Positions 43,131 to 57,708 of a stretch of 64,000 nucleotides of DNA are shown one piece after another. The stretch is from assembly GCA_033675545.1 (NCBI GenBank), contig JAWDGP010001372.1, positions 23,501-87,500 on the forward strand, in the 5' to 3' direction. The notes beneath the pieces are model-generated. The model saw nothing but the letters and a program-made list of their open reading frames with translations. It had not been told where the DNA came from and searched no databases. This stretch comes from Elysia crispata (taxonomy: Eukaryota > Mollusca > Gastropoda > Plakobranchidae). Numbering within the stretch: position 1 is the first letter of the stretch; the number at the start of each line of letters is the position of its first letter. Position numbers and translations under genes: made by a program.

Positions 43131-43364
43131 ATAACGGTTCCTATCAACATTACTTTCACCACCACCACCCACACCATCTTTCCTTTTTCATCATCTTTTC
43201 TTTGATTTCCTCTTGTCCTGAAACCTTAGCTCCTGAAACCTCTTCTCATGTTTATTCGACCTTTCCCCCTTTTATCACTTTATTTGCTGCACCTTTTTTT
43301 TTTTTAGCAACAACACTATCAGTGACGAGCGGGTTCGAGTTGTTTATCCCCAGTCGCCCCCGCC

Positions 43365-43386
43365 CCCCTCCCCCCCTCTTCCCCCC

Positions 43387-43458
<72 letters not shown>

Positions 43459-43470
43459 TCCCCCCCCCTC
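43365..43470. repeat. (TC)n flanked by C-runs
   Basis: About 33 TC units bracketed by stretches of CCCCCTCC on both sides, about 105 bp all-pyrimidine. Confidence 0.93.
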
Positions 43471-44886
43471 CGGCCAGGTGACCCCCCTGCCAGGAGATAG
43501 ATGATGACGATTTTTATGATCTTGACCCTCCACCCGCCCCTCTCCCGACCAGCACCTGCTCGCCCAGCCTGTAGTATAGATCTACTTAGCGAGATCTCTC
43601 AAGGGCCGCTCTTCTAGGGTGTTAAAACAATATTGTACTATAGAGCAAATTTACTATTGAAGTCTTCAAACCGCCGCACCGTTCAAACCGCTTGAACAGG
43701 TTGGCGTTATGCCAAGCTACCAGATAAACAGCGCGTGGGCCTTCAAAAATATTAGGTTGGGAAGGACAAAATCACGGTTATGTGGTCACTTGCTCTAAAG
43801 AATTTTTCGTTTAAAGTCACAGATGCAATAATAATAACAACAGAAGATAAAACAAAAAAAGCAATGACTTGGAAGTGTTATTCTCATATGACGCCTTTTT
43901 GCTCTGACTCACATCTTGATGCAACTGTCAGGCGACTCAGAATGATGTAATCGTTACGAACGATAAGTCACATCATAATTTTTTTCCTTAATAACGATAG
44001 TAAGTGACTCCAAAAAAAAAAAGGTTCATTTAAAAAATGAACCTGAAATAAAAAACCAATTTAAAGAAAATGCCCTTTATTTGCTCGCAAGTTTTCATAG
44101 GAAATGTTTCTATTTAATTTTGGTTGAACTGCTTTCCTATAGTAGAGTCCTTTCCCTTTTTGTCCGTGATGTCTCTAAATCTATCCAGCTCTTAATTTGT
44201 CGCCACCCACACCCATCAGATAAACAGTAATGTTGGACTGAATGTACTAACGATATTATTATCTGGTTGTAAATATCGGCACGGACATTTCCAACCGGAA
44301 CTTTCTAGAGGTTTTACGACGCTCCTTTCCGCACCAACAGAGAGGAAATAACCATCCTCTCAAACAGATAATTTCGAACATACAATCTTAATAGGACACG
44401 TTTTCAATTTACCCCTCAGTGTGTTATTAGTGCGCCCTTGAGGAATTTATCATTTACTTTTATCGTCTAATTATTTAACCCTCTATAATACCGCGAAGCA
44501 AGATATAAGCTGCTACTTAATGCTCTCTGGGGAACCTTTATCGTGAAACCCATCCAGGCTGTTGTGGGTTAATGTTACAAACAAGACAGTAACCAGTGTC
44601 TGCCAGGCCAGTCCTTCTCCAGGAAGGATCAGCTCGCGTGAACTAGCTGAGTTAGGGTAGATTCCTGTGCTTAAGTGCTTTCTTTTCATATCAGGTACAA
44701 TGTATAACTTTAATTTGGACAGGCTTGTCTTCTTTCACGAAGACATACTTGAGGAGTAATGGAAAAAAGTATAACCTTAAGGAGGTAATTATTTGCTAAT
44801 CTGCTGTCATGGGAGTTCTGAACGTTAATTAAAAGAAAAAAGAAAAAAAAAGTCTCTCGACGATTTATCTGTGTCCTAACCGGCCG

Positions 44887-44965
44887 CCTCTCTATGTCTG
44901 TCTCTGAGTGTCTCTGTCTCTCTGTTTCCGTCTCTCTCTTTCTCTCTCTGTCTCTCTCCTCTCTG

Positions 44966-45012
<47 letters not shown>

Positions 45013-45196
45013 CTCTCTCTTTCTCTCTCTGTTTCCGTCTCTCTCTTTCTCTCTCTGTCTCTCTCCTCTCTGTCTCTCTCTCTCTCTGTGTCTCTCTCTT
45101 TCTCTCTCTGTTTCCGTCTCTCTCTTTCTCTCTCTGTCTCTCTCCTCTCTGTCTCTCTGTCTCTGTCTCTCTGTCTCTCTCTCTCTCTCTCTCTCG
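44887..45196. repeat. Imperfect TC-rich array with higher-order units
   Basis: 310 bp of pyrimidines broken by G. GTTTCCGTCTCTCTCTTTCT recurs at about 44923, 45031 and 45110 (spacings 108 and 79), showing block duplication rather than pure slippage. Confidence 0.9.
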
Positions 45197-47386
45197 CTCG
45201 CTCCCTCCCAGACACGCTGTCACACATGGCTCAGACCAAACCTAAAAAGCTCTATTATATTAATGTAGTTAATGTTTCTGTGGAGCTCTATCCAAAGGTA
45301 AATGCGACGTGTAAGCTAAGCGTACTTGAAGACCATAGTATACAGGCAAGTTTCCGTCCCGGAAATGACCGTACCGGACTAAATCTGCTCATTTCCGGTG
45401 ATAGCAAACCAAGGAGACACAACTGTTACACACGTCTTGGTGGAATGCTTTACCTGTCGACTAATGTTATACGTAGTCAATTATGTGACGTCAACTGACA
45501 ATTATATCCTGACTTTATTGGCCACAAACTACATATAGAGCTAGAGCTACCGGTGCGTCAAGTAATATCTACAATGTATGATCATTATAATTAACAGAGA
45601 GGACGTTAGGGTCATTCAACTTGAACCCGTGTCAGTGCGCCGTAAGACATTCAGTATTTTAGTAGTTGTGTGTAATCTTAGCAGGCCGAACTCAGTATCA
45701 AAGTCTGTCGGTTTATAGCTTGTTTTTACTTTAGTTGGTTATTAGCAGAATTTGACTGCCATGAAGATCACAGCTAGGATGGAGAAAATAAGGACCGGGT
45801 TTGATTCTCATGGATCTAAGCAATTATATTCGATACTTTAAGGGGAATCAAGGGGAAGTTTGGTTTATTTTGCCTTCCTGGACAACACAGAGAAAGCTGG
45901 AGGCGAAGGCCTTGTGACCAGCGAATGGTCAGCAATGTAGCAACAGTAACTTTGATTCTAGGTATCTGGGATAACGTCTGGTAACTCGGCAAACAGGAAG
46001 CCACGGGGAGAAACAGCGCTTCCGATTCTTACCTGGCAGTCTGGGTCTTCGTGGCGTTGTTTTGATGCACGGTCAAACCGGTTCTACAGTGCGTATTTCG
46101 CGACAATGGCAAATCTGTGATAGGGATACAGTTTTGATTGGATCGGATTTGTAAAGTTGATTATAGACATAGAGGAGAGTTTCTCTGTATTTACATTACC
46201 CAACTCTCAAATAACTTGATTTGCGCACTCGTGTTTCATCCAGATTGAAAGCTGCATTCAAGTTGAAGAGTAAAGTTGCATTACCGGACGCTTGTTTCCC
46301 CTTTCAGACATATCACGATTTATGATGTGCAAATTAAAAGCGAAGAAATGTGAGAACCAAACTCTAAGCAAATTTTCCCCCACTCCGAGTAATCTTTACC
46401 CCCTTATCGCTACCAAACTTTTCCCCCGGATTCTCACACGCCGGACTATTCTCCCCCGACTAATCCACAAAAATCCCTTCATTTACCTCAAGCGGTTCTC
46501 CGATCTGAACGTCTTCTGCCTCACAGCCCCGGGATCTCAGAAAGGTGGCCGAGATCTCGTTAGTCTGCTGTCAGGGACCAGGCGGCTATCAATCGACCAT
46601 CTGCGCGATAAATACCTGCAGAAAGTCAGGCAGGGTACCGAAAGATCTCTCCTTGTCCACAGCTCCGCCACGACCTGGGCTCACAGAATGAGCTCTTGAC
46701 CTACTCGGCCGGTTAACACTCTTCGCGGATTAACTAGATCTAGATGTGACTGTTGAGACAAAACCCCGGCCTGGAGATGACGGGAGGGCTGTGTAGATCA
46801 TCAGGCCCTGGCGCGGGTGACACTGCGGTGGCATCATCAACCGATGACGCACTTTGTCGGTTCTTAGTTTTTTTCCCATTTCGAGGCAGACGTAACCTTG
46901 CGTCTGACAATACAAGACCAGCGTAGCAATAAGACTACAGGCCAGATGATGATGGCCTTTGAATCTACTTGCTGAGGATGTTTTCATTTCACGAGAATGA
47001 AGGGGCCCAACCGAATTCTCGCGATGGTCGAGATAAAGGTTGTCGAGCAGAGTACACTGATCTTGATTTGGAAATTTCATTGCTGACTAGTAAAATGTGA
47101 CTAAGTAGAAATAACATGCATTTTGAATTAAAAAACTATTATAATATGAATTATGGACAAACTAAAAACAAAAAGAAAAAAAAAATACGCTGAAATACTA
47201 TGAGTTATGCCCTTCCCGTTTTTGCTTATTATAATAGTGATTATTAGAACAACAACAACAACAACAATAAAAAATGGAATAAAGATGATTATCTGATTAC
47301 ACGTTAGTACAGGCTGGCGCGTACTAATAAAATGATCATTACATTTCGCCTTTGTAAATTTGGCCAAAATTATATTTGCAGAAGGC

Positions 47387-48127
47387 CAGTCCCAGAGATT
47401 CATATTGTGAATACAAGAAGCTGTAGCACACTCAGTCCCAGAGATTCATATTGTAAATACAAGAAGCGGTAGCACACTCAGTCCCAGAGATTCATATTGT
47501 AAATACAAGAAGCGGTAGCACACTCAGTCCCAGAGCTTCATATTGTGAATACAAGAAGCGGTAGCACACTCAGTCCCAGAGATTCATATTGTGAATACAA
47601 GAAGCGGTAGCACACTCAGTCCCAGAGATTCATATTGTGAATACAAGAAGCGGTAGCACACTCAGTCCCAGAGATTCATATTGTGAATACAAGAAGCGGT
47701 AGCACACTCAGTCCCAGAGCTTCATATTGTGAATACAAGAAGCGGTAGCACACTCAGTCCCAGATATTCATATTGTGAATACAAGAAGCGGTAGCACACT
47801 CAGTCCCAGAGATTCATATTGTGAATACAAGAAGCGGTAGCACACTCAGTCCCAGAGCTTCATATTGTGAATACCAGAAGCGATAGCACACTCAGTCCCA
47901 GAGATTCATATTGTGAATACAAGAAGCGGTAGCACACTCAGTCCCAGAGCTTCATATTGTGAATAAAAGAAGCGATAGCACACTCAGTCCCAGAGATTCA
48001 TATTGTGAATACAAGAAGCGGTAGCACACTCAGTCCCAGATATTCATATTGTGAATACAAGAAGCGGTAGCACACTCAGCCCCAGAGATTTATATTGTGA
48101 ATTCAAGAAGCGGTAGCACACTCAGCT
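47387..48127. repeat. 46-bp minisatellite, about 16 copies
   Basis: Unit contains CAGTCCCAGAGATTCATATT then GTGAATACAAGAAGCGGTAG. Each unit carries a small inverted repeat (ATTCA-TATTG-TGAAT). Variants (GCTTCATATT, GATATTCATATT, CGATAG) alternate along the array, suggesting expansion of multi-unit blocks. There are no unique spacers, so it is not a CRISPR array. Confidence 0.95.
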
Positions 48128-48844
48128 CAGTTAGATCGTGCCCGGTAATCAACTAATTCTCAACAGCATTCATCCCGAAAAACGGTGGGTTTAATTATTG
48201 CCGCCATTATTCTGTCATCGACGGACTCCAATTTTTTTTTAATTTAACAACTTTTCCTAATCAATGTTATTCATGTCGTTGCTCGCATCCTTGTGTCTCG
48301 AGAGACACACTGCCTCGCCCACTGTGGCTGGGACATGTGGAGCGTCGTCCATGACCGACAGGTCCTGTTGCATGCGCTGCCCTCAAACATGTAGTCGTAG
48401 CTGAGGACGATATCTGCCCTCTGAAGCCTGCGGTTTCTACTTTCTAAACAGCTTGAAGCAAAACTAAAAGTTGTCCTTGAGTCAAATACAAGGAAGCTGG
48501 ATGTACAGCTCGAGCAGGTCTGACTCCAGCAAGGCCAGCGACCGCAGTGATCATCTGCCGGGACACAGTTGTGGTCAGCGACCGGATTACAGGCGCTAAT
48601 CCTTCAGCTTGACCCGCGCGTGTGACTCAGTCGGCTGGTCGCTTCTCCCTGGCTTATCACTGCAATCTGCAGCTTCCGTGGCCCACGTTACAAACAGGGC
48701 CCTGTTCGGCAGCAGGTGGTGCATCCTGGGAAGGAGCAGTTTCCTACTGCACTTAAGACTGGAATAATCTATCTGTGAATATTAAACCCAGTCCGGCAAT
48801 TTTTTTTTTCTGTTTAACCGCACCAACCCTTCACTCACTAACCA

Positions 48845-48964
48845 GGAAAAAACAACAACAACAAAACAACATCATCAACAACAACAACAACAACAGCAAC
48901 AACAACAACAACAACACAACAACGACAACAACAATAACAACAACAGCAACAACAACAACAAAAA
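48845..48964. repeat. (CAA)n imperfect array
   Basis: CAA units with ATC, CAG and CGA interruptions over 115 bp. Confidence 0.93.
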
Positions 48965-50465
48965 ACTTCATCTTCCTCTCTTTTTCTTTTTTCTTTTCTT
49001 CTGTCCCTCCCTCCCTTCTCTTCTCTCCATCTATCGGACTGATGTGACTGTTATCTTGACTGACCTGCCGTTGACCCCATGCTCTGTGATTGCAGGAACG
49101 GCGCTGCCCGTGTCCAATCCATCCCCTCCCCTTAATGAATCTCATGAGCCTTAAGCAAACAACGAGCGTGAACCAGCGAACTCTAAACAGCAGCTATTGT
49201 TGCTGTAGTTACCAAGAACCAGAGAATGTAGATGTACCCTCTCTGCAAGAACCAGAACTGACCAGTGTCCGTCAACCATCGCTCGTGCCGCGAGAGATGG
49301 AATGTGGCCTGCGGTCAGCTCGACCCAATTCGGTAAACTGACGTCACTTGTGCTGATGGTAACCTCCGAAGATTATTTTGTAATACCAACCGGCAGTGCC
49401 ATCATCAAGCCATGGGCGACTAGAATTATTCAGAGGCCGCCTGCTCTTGCAATGCGTTAATTCCACCGAATGCCTTGAGAGCTTCCAGCAGCCAGAACTT
49501 GTCCACGTTTCAGTCGCAGTAAGGGAACATCATCTCAAGTCAACCACGCCTTGATCAGGACGACGCTAACACGACGCGAACTTTTTGCTCCTAATATAAA
49601 GGTGTTCGCCTTACACCCCTTGGTGGAGTGTATAGAACAGCTTCAGGAATCGAACTCCGACAATCCCGTCATCAAGTCCGAAGACCTAATTACAAGACAC
49701 GCGGCGCTTCGTGATTTTTTTTTAAGCATACTCGAATATCATTATGATACAAAATAATTGTGTTTTACTTCAGTCACAACCTGGAAGGCTGTTTTAAAGC
49801 AGTAATTCTATAGTAGTAATAGGTCTTGAGTAGAAATAGTTGGAAAACAAGAAAGTGCAGCAAAAACAGCAACAGGAGAAGGAGGAGGAAGATGGCGAGA
49901 GAAGAACCTACAGTAACAGTGGCGGAAGTGATCCTCAACCAATGATCAGATACGCGAAAGGCCTCATGTTCCACTAAGTTATCTGGACTAGGGAGTCCCG
50001 ACAACTTCACAGCGGACCAGCAGCAGAGGTTGGTCTCTGGTGAGTTATCTAATCTGTACCTGGTGTGTGGTCATGGAGTCTGGCCTTATCTCGCCGTGTC
50101 TTGTCCAGGGCCAGGCAGCTTCGTCCGGTAGCACCGATTGTCTGGCGCCATGCCACGCCTCCACCCTGTTATCTGTTGCTATCACGAGGCACTACTGGTT
50201 CATCACTCAGCTACCTTGTTCCTGGCTCCTCGCCTCCTCCTTATCTCTCCGGCCAGTGCTTAGCTTGTTATCATGGCTGTTGGTCACACTCAAGATTCAA
50301 TCTCATTTCTGCATAAGCGCTGTTGCTTACAGTTAGCTTTGGAGTTCAATAATTGCAGTACATAGCGATCCATGAACATACCAAGGGGGCCCTTGTAACC
50401 TGAGAGTATGCAGGTCTCTAGCTCTGACTTTGTCTCTCCCTCCCTCCGTCCTCTTCCTCTGCCTG

Positions 50466-50575
<110 letters not shown>

Positions 50576-51621
50576 CTCCTTTCCTCTCTCTCTCTCTCTT
50601 TCTCTCTCTGTATTGGTAATCAACAAAATTTAATAAAAGTCAAATCACCCAGAAAGCTTTTTTTTCTTCCTCTAAGCTTCCCATGTTGACGGTTCTCAAC
50701 TGTAACATTGATTGAACCACACACTCTTTCCCTTGCTACATCCTGTATCAGTTCTGCCCTGAATAGTCGAGAAAGTTGAGTTTTCGACCTTTTCAAGTCA
50801 AACTTGACATTGTGATTAAAAACTAGAAAGGAAACCGCGACGCGCCTGGCTGGACCAACACCATAGTGTGCCCGTACTGGCTGGAGTCACGCCGAGGATA
50901 CAGCCGGTGGTTGCCTCGCAGAGAAGTCCATTGGTCAGACAGAGATCCTGGTGTGGACTCGCCGGCACACTGGACAAACATGGACATTTCCACGGGTATC
51001 AGATGGAGGAGAGTCTCTTTGCTTTGTCGATGTCGCGTCCGTGTGGGTACGTGCCTCGGACATTGCTCATGGTGACTGGGGCTTACAAGAGGAGACCGCT
51101 CTCTTCTCTTTGAATAGAATGTTATTGATTGACACTAATTGTCGAGTTTTGATTACAATGCATGCTTACATAGTTTTTCTTTGCGTACGGAAAATTTTTT
51201 TCTTTTTTTTTTTTTTTTTCGCTTTTAGTCCTAGTAAGTGGCCTGATCTCACTGTAAACTTGGTAGTCCTGTTCGTCGATGGTATTTTGCAAGTGTTTTC
51301 AGTTTGCCTTGCCTGCCACTACCCCAGCACACCCCCTCCCCCCCTCCCTTCTTTCTCTCTATCATTATCTCACCCCCCTCCCCTCCTCCCCTTTTTTACA
51401 CACACATCAAAATGGCAATGTAAGGTATTAAGCCTAAATATTGTCTTAGTGCTGAAAGGTGTATTTCATAAATTTCCAAGTAAAGAACTAAATTGCTGTA
51501 AATGACACCCGAATAAAAATTTTTCTTTACTTCTCGTTCTTGATCCTTATTAAATTGTAACAAAAGTCTAACAGGTACCTTCTTCTGCACAAAACCCAAG
51601 GACAAACCACTCGCTAGCAAG

Positions 51622-51624
<3 letters not shown>

Positions 51625-51691
<67 letters not shown>

Positions 51692-51702
51692 TCTGCTCTG
51701 CT
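51625..51702. repeat. (TC)n then (TGCTC)n
   Basis: About 32 TC units followed by three TGCTC pentamers. Confidence 0.95.
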
Positions 51703-52119
51703 CTTCCTCCTCCCATATAACCCCACATAACGATGGCTAATCATGCGCCACTAAGAGCCTTTCCAAGGCTGTAGATTGCAGCATGAAGTGAACACCGAAC
51801 CCAGGGTCGCAGACCTTCTAGTTTGTCTGTGGAGTGTTTGTCCGCCTCTCCACCCTGTTTCCACTTCAGATTCGGCCCTTGGAATCTTTGAAACAAGAAA
51901 CATAGTGGGTCTCGCACGGCAGTCCAGGGAACGATCGGTGCCACTTAGACCTACAGCTTGTTCGTCTCCAGGCCACTGGCCGAGGCTTTCAGGATGACTG
52001 TTTACCTGGGGCTCGCAGCTACCAGATCCGACCTGGCCTTGCCGTGTGGTAACGAGTCAGTTATCAGGCCAAGGGCGGACATACGGACATCCTTTCTTTC
52101 TATCTGTCCATCTATCTTT

Positions 52120-52158
52120 GATAGATCGTTCTATATATCTATCTGTCTACCAGTCTAC

Positions 52159-52225
<67 letters not shown>

Positions 52226-52240
52226 CCAGTCTACCTATCT
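52120..52240. repeat. (ATCT)n tetranucleotide array
   Basis: About 17 perfect ATCT units (52155-52224) bracketed on both sides by the variant ACCAGTCTACCT. Confidence 0.95.
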
Positions 52241-52323
52241 ACCTTTCTATGTGTCGATTTCTCTGACGATCACCTCGCCCTACTATGTCTCTTCCCTCTC
52301 TTTCTTTGTCTTTCTATCGTTTG

Positions 52324-52326
<3 letters not shown>

Positions 52327-52391
<65 letters not shown>
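52327..52391. repeat. (TC)n
   Basis: About 32 TC units; the last long TC-sense tract in the window. Confidence 0.96.
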
Positions 52392-52393
<2 letters not shown>

Positions 52394-52539
52394 ATTTACC
52401 TTAACCTAATGTAAGTCATCGGCCTCTTTTTCTGTACGAAAGAAGCCCCCATAATTTCTCGGATGTCAACACTCAAGGCCAGAACTGATAGTGACTAATT
52501 TTTCCTAAATGCCAGGTATCTTTTTCACCTCCTTTTCTT

Positions 52540-52542
<3 letters not shown>

Positions 52543-52574
<32 letters not shown>
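52543..52574. repeat. Poly-A
   Basis: About 32 consecutive A. It could be the tail of a plus-strand retroposon, but no body was recognised upstream. Confidence 0.9.
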
Positions 52575-52576
<2 letters not shown>

Positions 52577-53119
52577 CAGGCAATACATCTCTTGTCGTTA
52601 CGGGGTTTTGTAACCGGAAAGATTAAGAGCGACAAGGGGCCGTAACTTAGATTCCAGTCGGTTCCAAGACTTGGCAACCTAATCCAGTGTAACCAAGGCG
52701 CTCTCTGCTCTCTACGTCTGAGGTATCTAAAGCAAGCTCCAGTCGTGAAAGAGGCTTTCACTCTCTGGCTCTCTGACTCTCTGTGGCGCTGTGTGGACGA
52801 CACTCCTAGAGGTCACGTTGAACAGAGCGTGCGGTCAACCTGTCACATTTATTACTGCTTATCATCGCCGCACCAGTCGGCACAGAGGTGTTCGGGATTT
52901 GCGCTGGGTTTTGCTCCGCTTGCACTAAATTAAAATTCGTGACCCGAAGCTTTCAACGCGGAAACTTTTTTTTTTTTTTTTTTGGATAGGGGCACACCGT
53001 TAGATTGTAGATTAGTTATTAGTGATTTGTTATAGAATCATATAATGTGAAATAGTATTGGTCGTTGGTAGTTTTCCGGGTCAGTGAACTGTGTCTGGAA
53101 AGCAGGCTATTTCATTGAT

Positions 53120-53122
<3 letters not shown>

Positions 53123-53196
<74 letters not shown>
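53123..53196. repeat. (GA)n
   Basis: About 36 GA units followed by a G run; the first of the GA-sense series. Confidence 0.97.
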
Positions 53197-53199
<3 letters not shown>

Positions 53200-54429
53200 G
53201 GGGGGGATAAAAATAAAAACAATAAAGTCTGTAAACCATGTTTAAACCCATCAAAATATGTTCAATTCCATAATCTAAACAGTTAAACCAGATTAGCTGC
53301 AGGAGAAAATTATACAGCTTGTTGCTCAACTCCCACAACGTGGAAAAAAAAAAAATGCAGAAAGAATTTTGTTTACTGCAAGGAAAAAAAATGTATATGT
53401 AGCTAGTTATATAACTTCATTGAAGCAGCTATACTAAATAAAAGACCTGAATAATCTCGCAACCTCTTATGAGCTCGTTCATAATATACTGAAGATATTA
53501 GAGATACAGGGACCAGGTTTTAACTGAGCTATTGCATCCTCTGATTTTTTCCCCCGCAAGCTCTAAGATCGCCTCGTTGTGACTGAGGTGTGATTCTCCT
53601 CCAGGTCGGCATGTCACCAGGTCTTATCTCTCATCTCGGTACTCGGCAGCTGCTGTGTCTCGGCGAGCCAGGTGGCCACACACACAGCGCTAATTCTCTT
53701 AATAACAAAAACATTTCTCTGGAATGCGGTTAGAACAAATAACCCCGCTGGTTGAGAGTGGTTGGGATGCAACAACTGACACCGTCTTAATCATGTTCAG
53801 ATCTGGGGGGGGGGGGGGGAAATGGTTATCACAGATCGTTCAACTTTGACCCTCGCCCTTCCAGTTTGATCATCAGTTCTGTTTTCAAATTAAAACTTAC
53901 CCGATCAATGTTCCGTAATAAGGTGAACATTGTGCATGTGATGTCACTGATGTTTCTAAATAAACCGGCGATGCGACACATGTGTTACATGAGATAGTCA
54001 TGGTGTCCCCAGTCCTCCTCACCATGAGGAGCAAGAATATCACGAGGTCTTACAAGCTTCCCTCATCTCCTCGAGACTCGACAGGAGGTTGGTGTGTGAG
54101 CTCTTCCCGAGGGCTCGATCAATTCTCCATCACTCCGAGACCAGGAACTGTGGGTTACCGGCAAGAAAATAATGGAATTAGATCACGACTCGTTTTGTAA
54201 CTCTTGCACCAACACGAAAACAATTGAATTAGGTTTCGACTCGTTTTTTAACTCTTCCAACCACATAATATTTGGAATGTTGTATCCTAGTTGGTTGTTA
54301 CTTACCATATTTATGTTACCGTTTTAAATCTCCTATTTCGTGAAAATGACCAATGAGTCAATTTATTTCTTTTGAATAATTATTTTGGTAATTCGGCCAT
54401 GAAAGTGACCTAGGGAGAAGAATCTAATG

Positions 54430-54611
<182 letters not shown>

Positions 54612-55732
54612 GAGCGATACACACAAGCTCACAAAGATGCGCCTCAAAATAATTGATGTAATCCATTAAGCCCTCTTTCTCTCCCCCCTCGATTTTCCTC
54701 TTTCAGTTCATTATAACCGAATGATTAACACCAACTGCTACCTCAGCCATTACTGTCTTTCACAAGCGTCCGGCATTTTCTCAAGGTGAATGTATCCTCT
54801 CTTCCCCCCCCCCCCCCCTTTTTATTTTTTTAACACACACACAAGACCCGGCCCAGTCAGGGTCGCTCCAGAGTGGCTGCTGTACTCTGTAGACAGAGAC
54901 TGTGATGTCATACAGGCCCCACACCGGGCGCTATAACACAGTAACTGGTAATCACAAAACAACCCTAAATTCTTCTACACTGACTTATTCTTCACGGCCG
55001 GCCATGGGTGGTGACGCATTCCTTCTTTGTTTTGTTTTCATTGGGGCGGGTATTCCTGCTCTGACGCTCGTTAGCTGACTGTGGACTGAGCACTGCGTGT
55101 GGCCTCGTGTACTTTTACAGGCTGAACACACCCGTCTCGCCACGGGTTTTCTACCTGCTGGACCGTCGGGGTTGATACGCAGCGAAAAGAATTTCGAAAC
55201 AATAGAATTCTCATTTTTTTTTTTTTTTTTTTTTTTGCGTAGTAACGATTTACTGTGGACATCATTTCCTTATTTTTTTTTTTTTATTTATTTAAAGAAC
55301 AATTAACATCTGCCTCTTAAAATAGTCCAACTTGAATTCGAAGTAACATTTTCTTTAGGTACCAACTTATGACCTAGAACTTAATTCTACTTTTTTTTTT
55401 TTTTTTTTTTTATATTATCTTCAAGCAGAAGGGATATCTTTATGCAAATCAACCAATGTATTGGCCAGGGCTGGGGATTAAAGCAGCTCCACCTCGCACG
55501 CTAGGACCTATGACTCAACATTAACACAAACTGGTTCACAGCGCATCAGGCGGATATTTATGCCCAAAACCTTGTCCAACTACTGTAATCTCTCAGACCT
55601 CTCAAGTGACATTAGTATCGACTTTGCCCTCGCATGGCCATGACCTCCGAAATTAAAAATTAAAACTGAGATTGATAAATCGAACAAATGTCGACCTAAA
55701 AAAAACAACAAACCATCAGCACGAAACTGCCT

Positions 55733-55770
55733 AGAATCTAGGGAATCTAGGGAATCTAGGGAATCTAGGG
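55733..55770. repeat. 10-bp tandem repeat, 4 copies
   Basis: GAATCTAGGG repeated four times, with only edge variation. Confidence 0.9.
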
Positions 55771-55912
55771 ATGTAGTGGTCCGGTAAGGGTTGATTGAGA
55801 GGTACAGCTCGGCGACAAGATGGACCAGTCGCTGCTCATCTGTAATGTCTGACAACTGGACATTGTCCTTGTCTCTTTTCTCCCATCCCTTTATAAGACT
55901 TTGTGTGTGAGA

Positions 55913-55945
55913 GAGACACACACACACACACACAGACAGAGAGAG

Positions 55946-55981
<36 letters not shown>
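55913..55981. repeat. (CA)n-(GA)n
   Basis: About 9 CA units, CAGAGAGA transition, then about 16 GA units. Confidence 0.92.
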
Positions 55982-55983
<2 letters not shown>

Positions 55984-57623
55984 ACAGCCAGAGAGACTTC
56001 TGGGACATTAAAAATGTATAACTATTGTCTCTTTTCTCTTTTTGTTTCTTTTGTCTTGCAAAGTCACTGTTTCTGTTAAGGTGACCAAAACCTCAAAGGA
56101 TGGTCGCTGATGAGACAGCGTGACCCCCAACCTTGTGGCCTCTGACCCCAGGTTGCTACTGTTGCGGATTGACGTGATTGCTGACTGAGATAGGCTCGTA
56201 TGGGCTGTCTTCTTCTTTCTTTTTTAATGAAAGTAAAGGGGAGTGTTCCTAGTAATAGACGGGGGTCACTGAATAACGAATGATGCAAAAAACTTCAAGA
56301 AAAAATGAGAGGCTAACAGTCATTCTCCAAAACATATGGGAACTCGGAAATAAAAAAAATCCTAGCTGAACCGCAGTTTAATACTGTACAGTTAATGATA
56401 TTAGTTTTCCATACGTGCAGTTCATTATCTGTCCATCTTTTTGCACTGCGTCGATAGATCTGTTCTAGGCGCGACTCGAAGATTCAGAGCCACTGGGTCG
56501 ACAGTAATTTGCTTATATTTATTGAGTCATCGCTTGGTCTAAAGAATCTCCTGACATTTCTTTAAACAATGGCCAATTGTTTTCCATCTTCTGTCACGGG
56601 CGCCAAATTTGTCGACGCAAAAAGTGATACAAGGCTAGTAGAGCTTCTCATTAAGCCCGGGCACTAATTGGTCTCACATCGAGGGTTTCTTGACCTCTTC
56701 ACCTGCGGCCTCTCACGATTGTCTCCCCGCCTCGCCACAGGCAAGATGTGTCACCCACGGCTCTATTTCTAGTCGACAGTCAGCACGATCATGCGTCACT
56801 GCCCCGAGTCACACCGAGCTCAGCAAACTTTTATGAGGTCTTTGGTTTTTTTCCTGGCGGATTTTTCTCACCATCAGATCCCACGCAATAACTCGTAAGT
56901 GACTAACTCAGGGACATATTTTTCCTCGTTTTTCGCCTGTTTTCTAGCATGCATGCTTACATCTGATCCGCATAATTATCTAATTTCTAGGTCCAGAGAG
57001 CGCAGCTGAAAAAGATTCTGCTCTCATTTTACCCAGTCTCTGCCATGGCATCTTTCTGTCAACCAACCTTTCGATCTTCATCCCTTTTCCATCTTTTCTT
57101 TTCTTCCCACTCCCTTCTTTGAGCATTTCACACATCCGCGGGCCTTCCCTCCATTTCCCTTGTAATTCGTTTTTCCCCCCTTAATTCCTTTCCAATTTTT
57201 TTTTAGGCGGAGTAATACATTTAGCGATAACTGAATTTCCTCTGGGACACTTAATTCTAGACGAGGCAATGGCGGATATTACTGGCTTGGAAGGGACCAG
57301 AAAAACGATTTTGCCTTTGGCGTGATAGATCTGGAACGAGGCTTTCTGTCGATTAATTTGGAAGTCTTGATTGAGACTTGAGAGATAAGCGCCAGGAGGC
57401 GGTGGACCACGAGAATGAGGTTTCTAGTCCCAGGCGAGGGGCGGCTCCCGAGAGCTGGGCAGGAGAATCAAATCATGATGGATGAAACAGCCGAGAATGA
57501 GTCACACACGCCGCGTTGTCTATGGCTCATTTCTCGCTCATGTCTGAAAGACGCAACTTTTGTTACTTTCGAGGATGAGAGGTCTCGTCTTGAGATTGAT
57601 GCAGATAGTGAGGGCGGCGTTGA

Positions 57624-57625
57624 GT

Positions 57626-57705
<80 letters not shown>
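57624..57705. repeat. (GA)n
   Basis: About 40 GA units. Confidence 0.96.

Positions 57706-57708
<3 letters not shown>

Noticed and set aside
46292-46699. 135-codon plus-strand frame
   Set aside because: No family resemblance; random intronic frame in moderately GC-rich DNA.
47387-48127. CRISPR-like regular repeats
   Set aside because: Units are contiguous 46-bp tandem copies with no unique spacers, in an animal genome.
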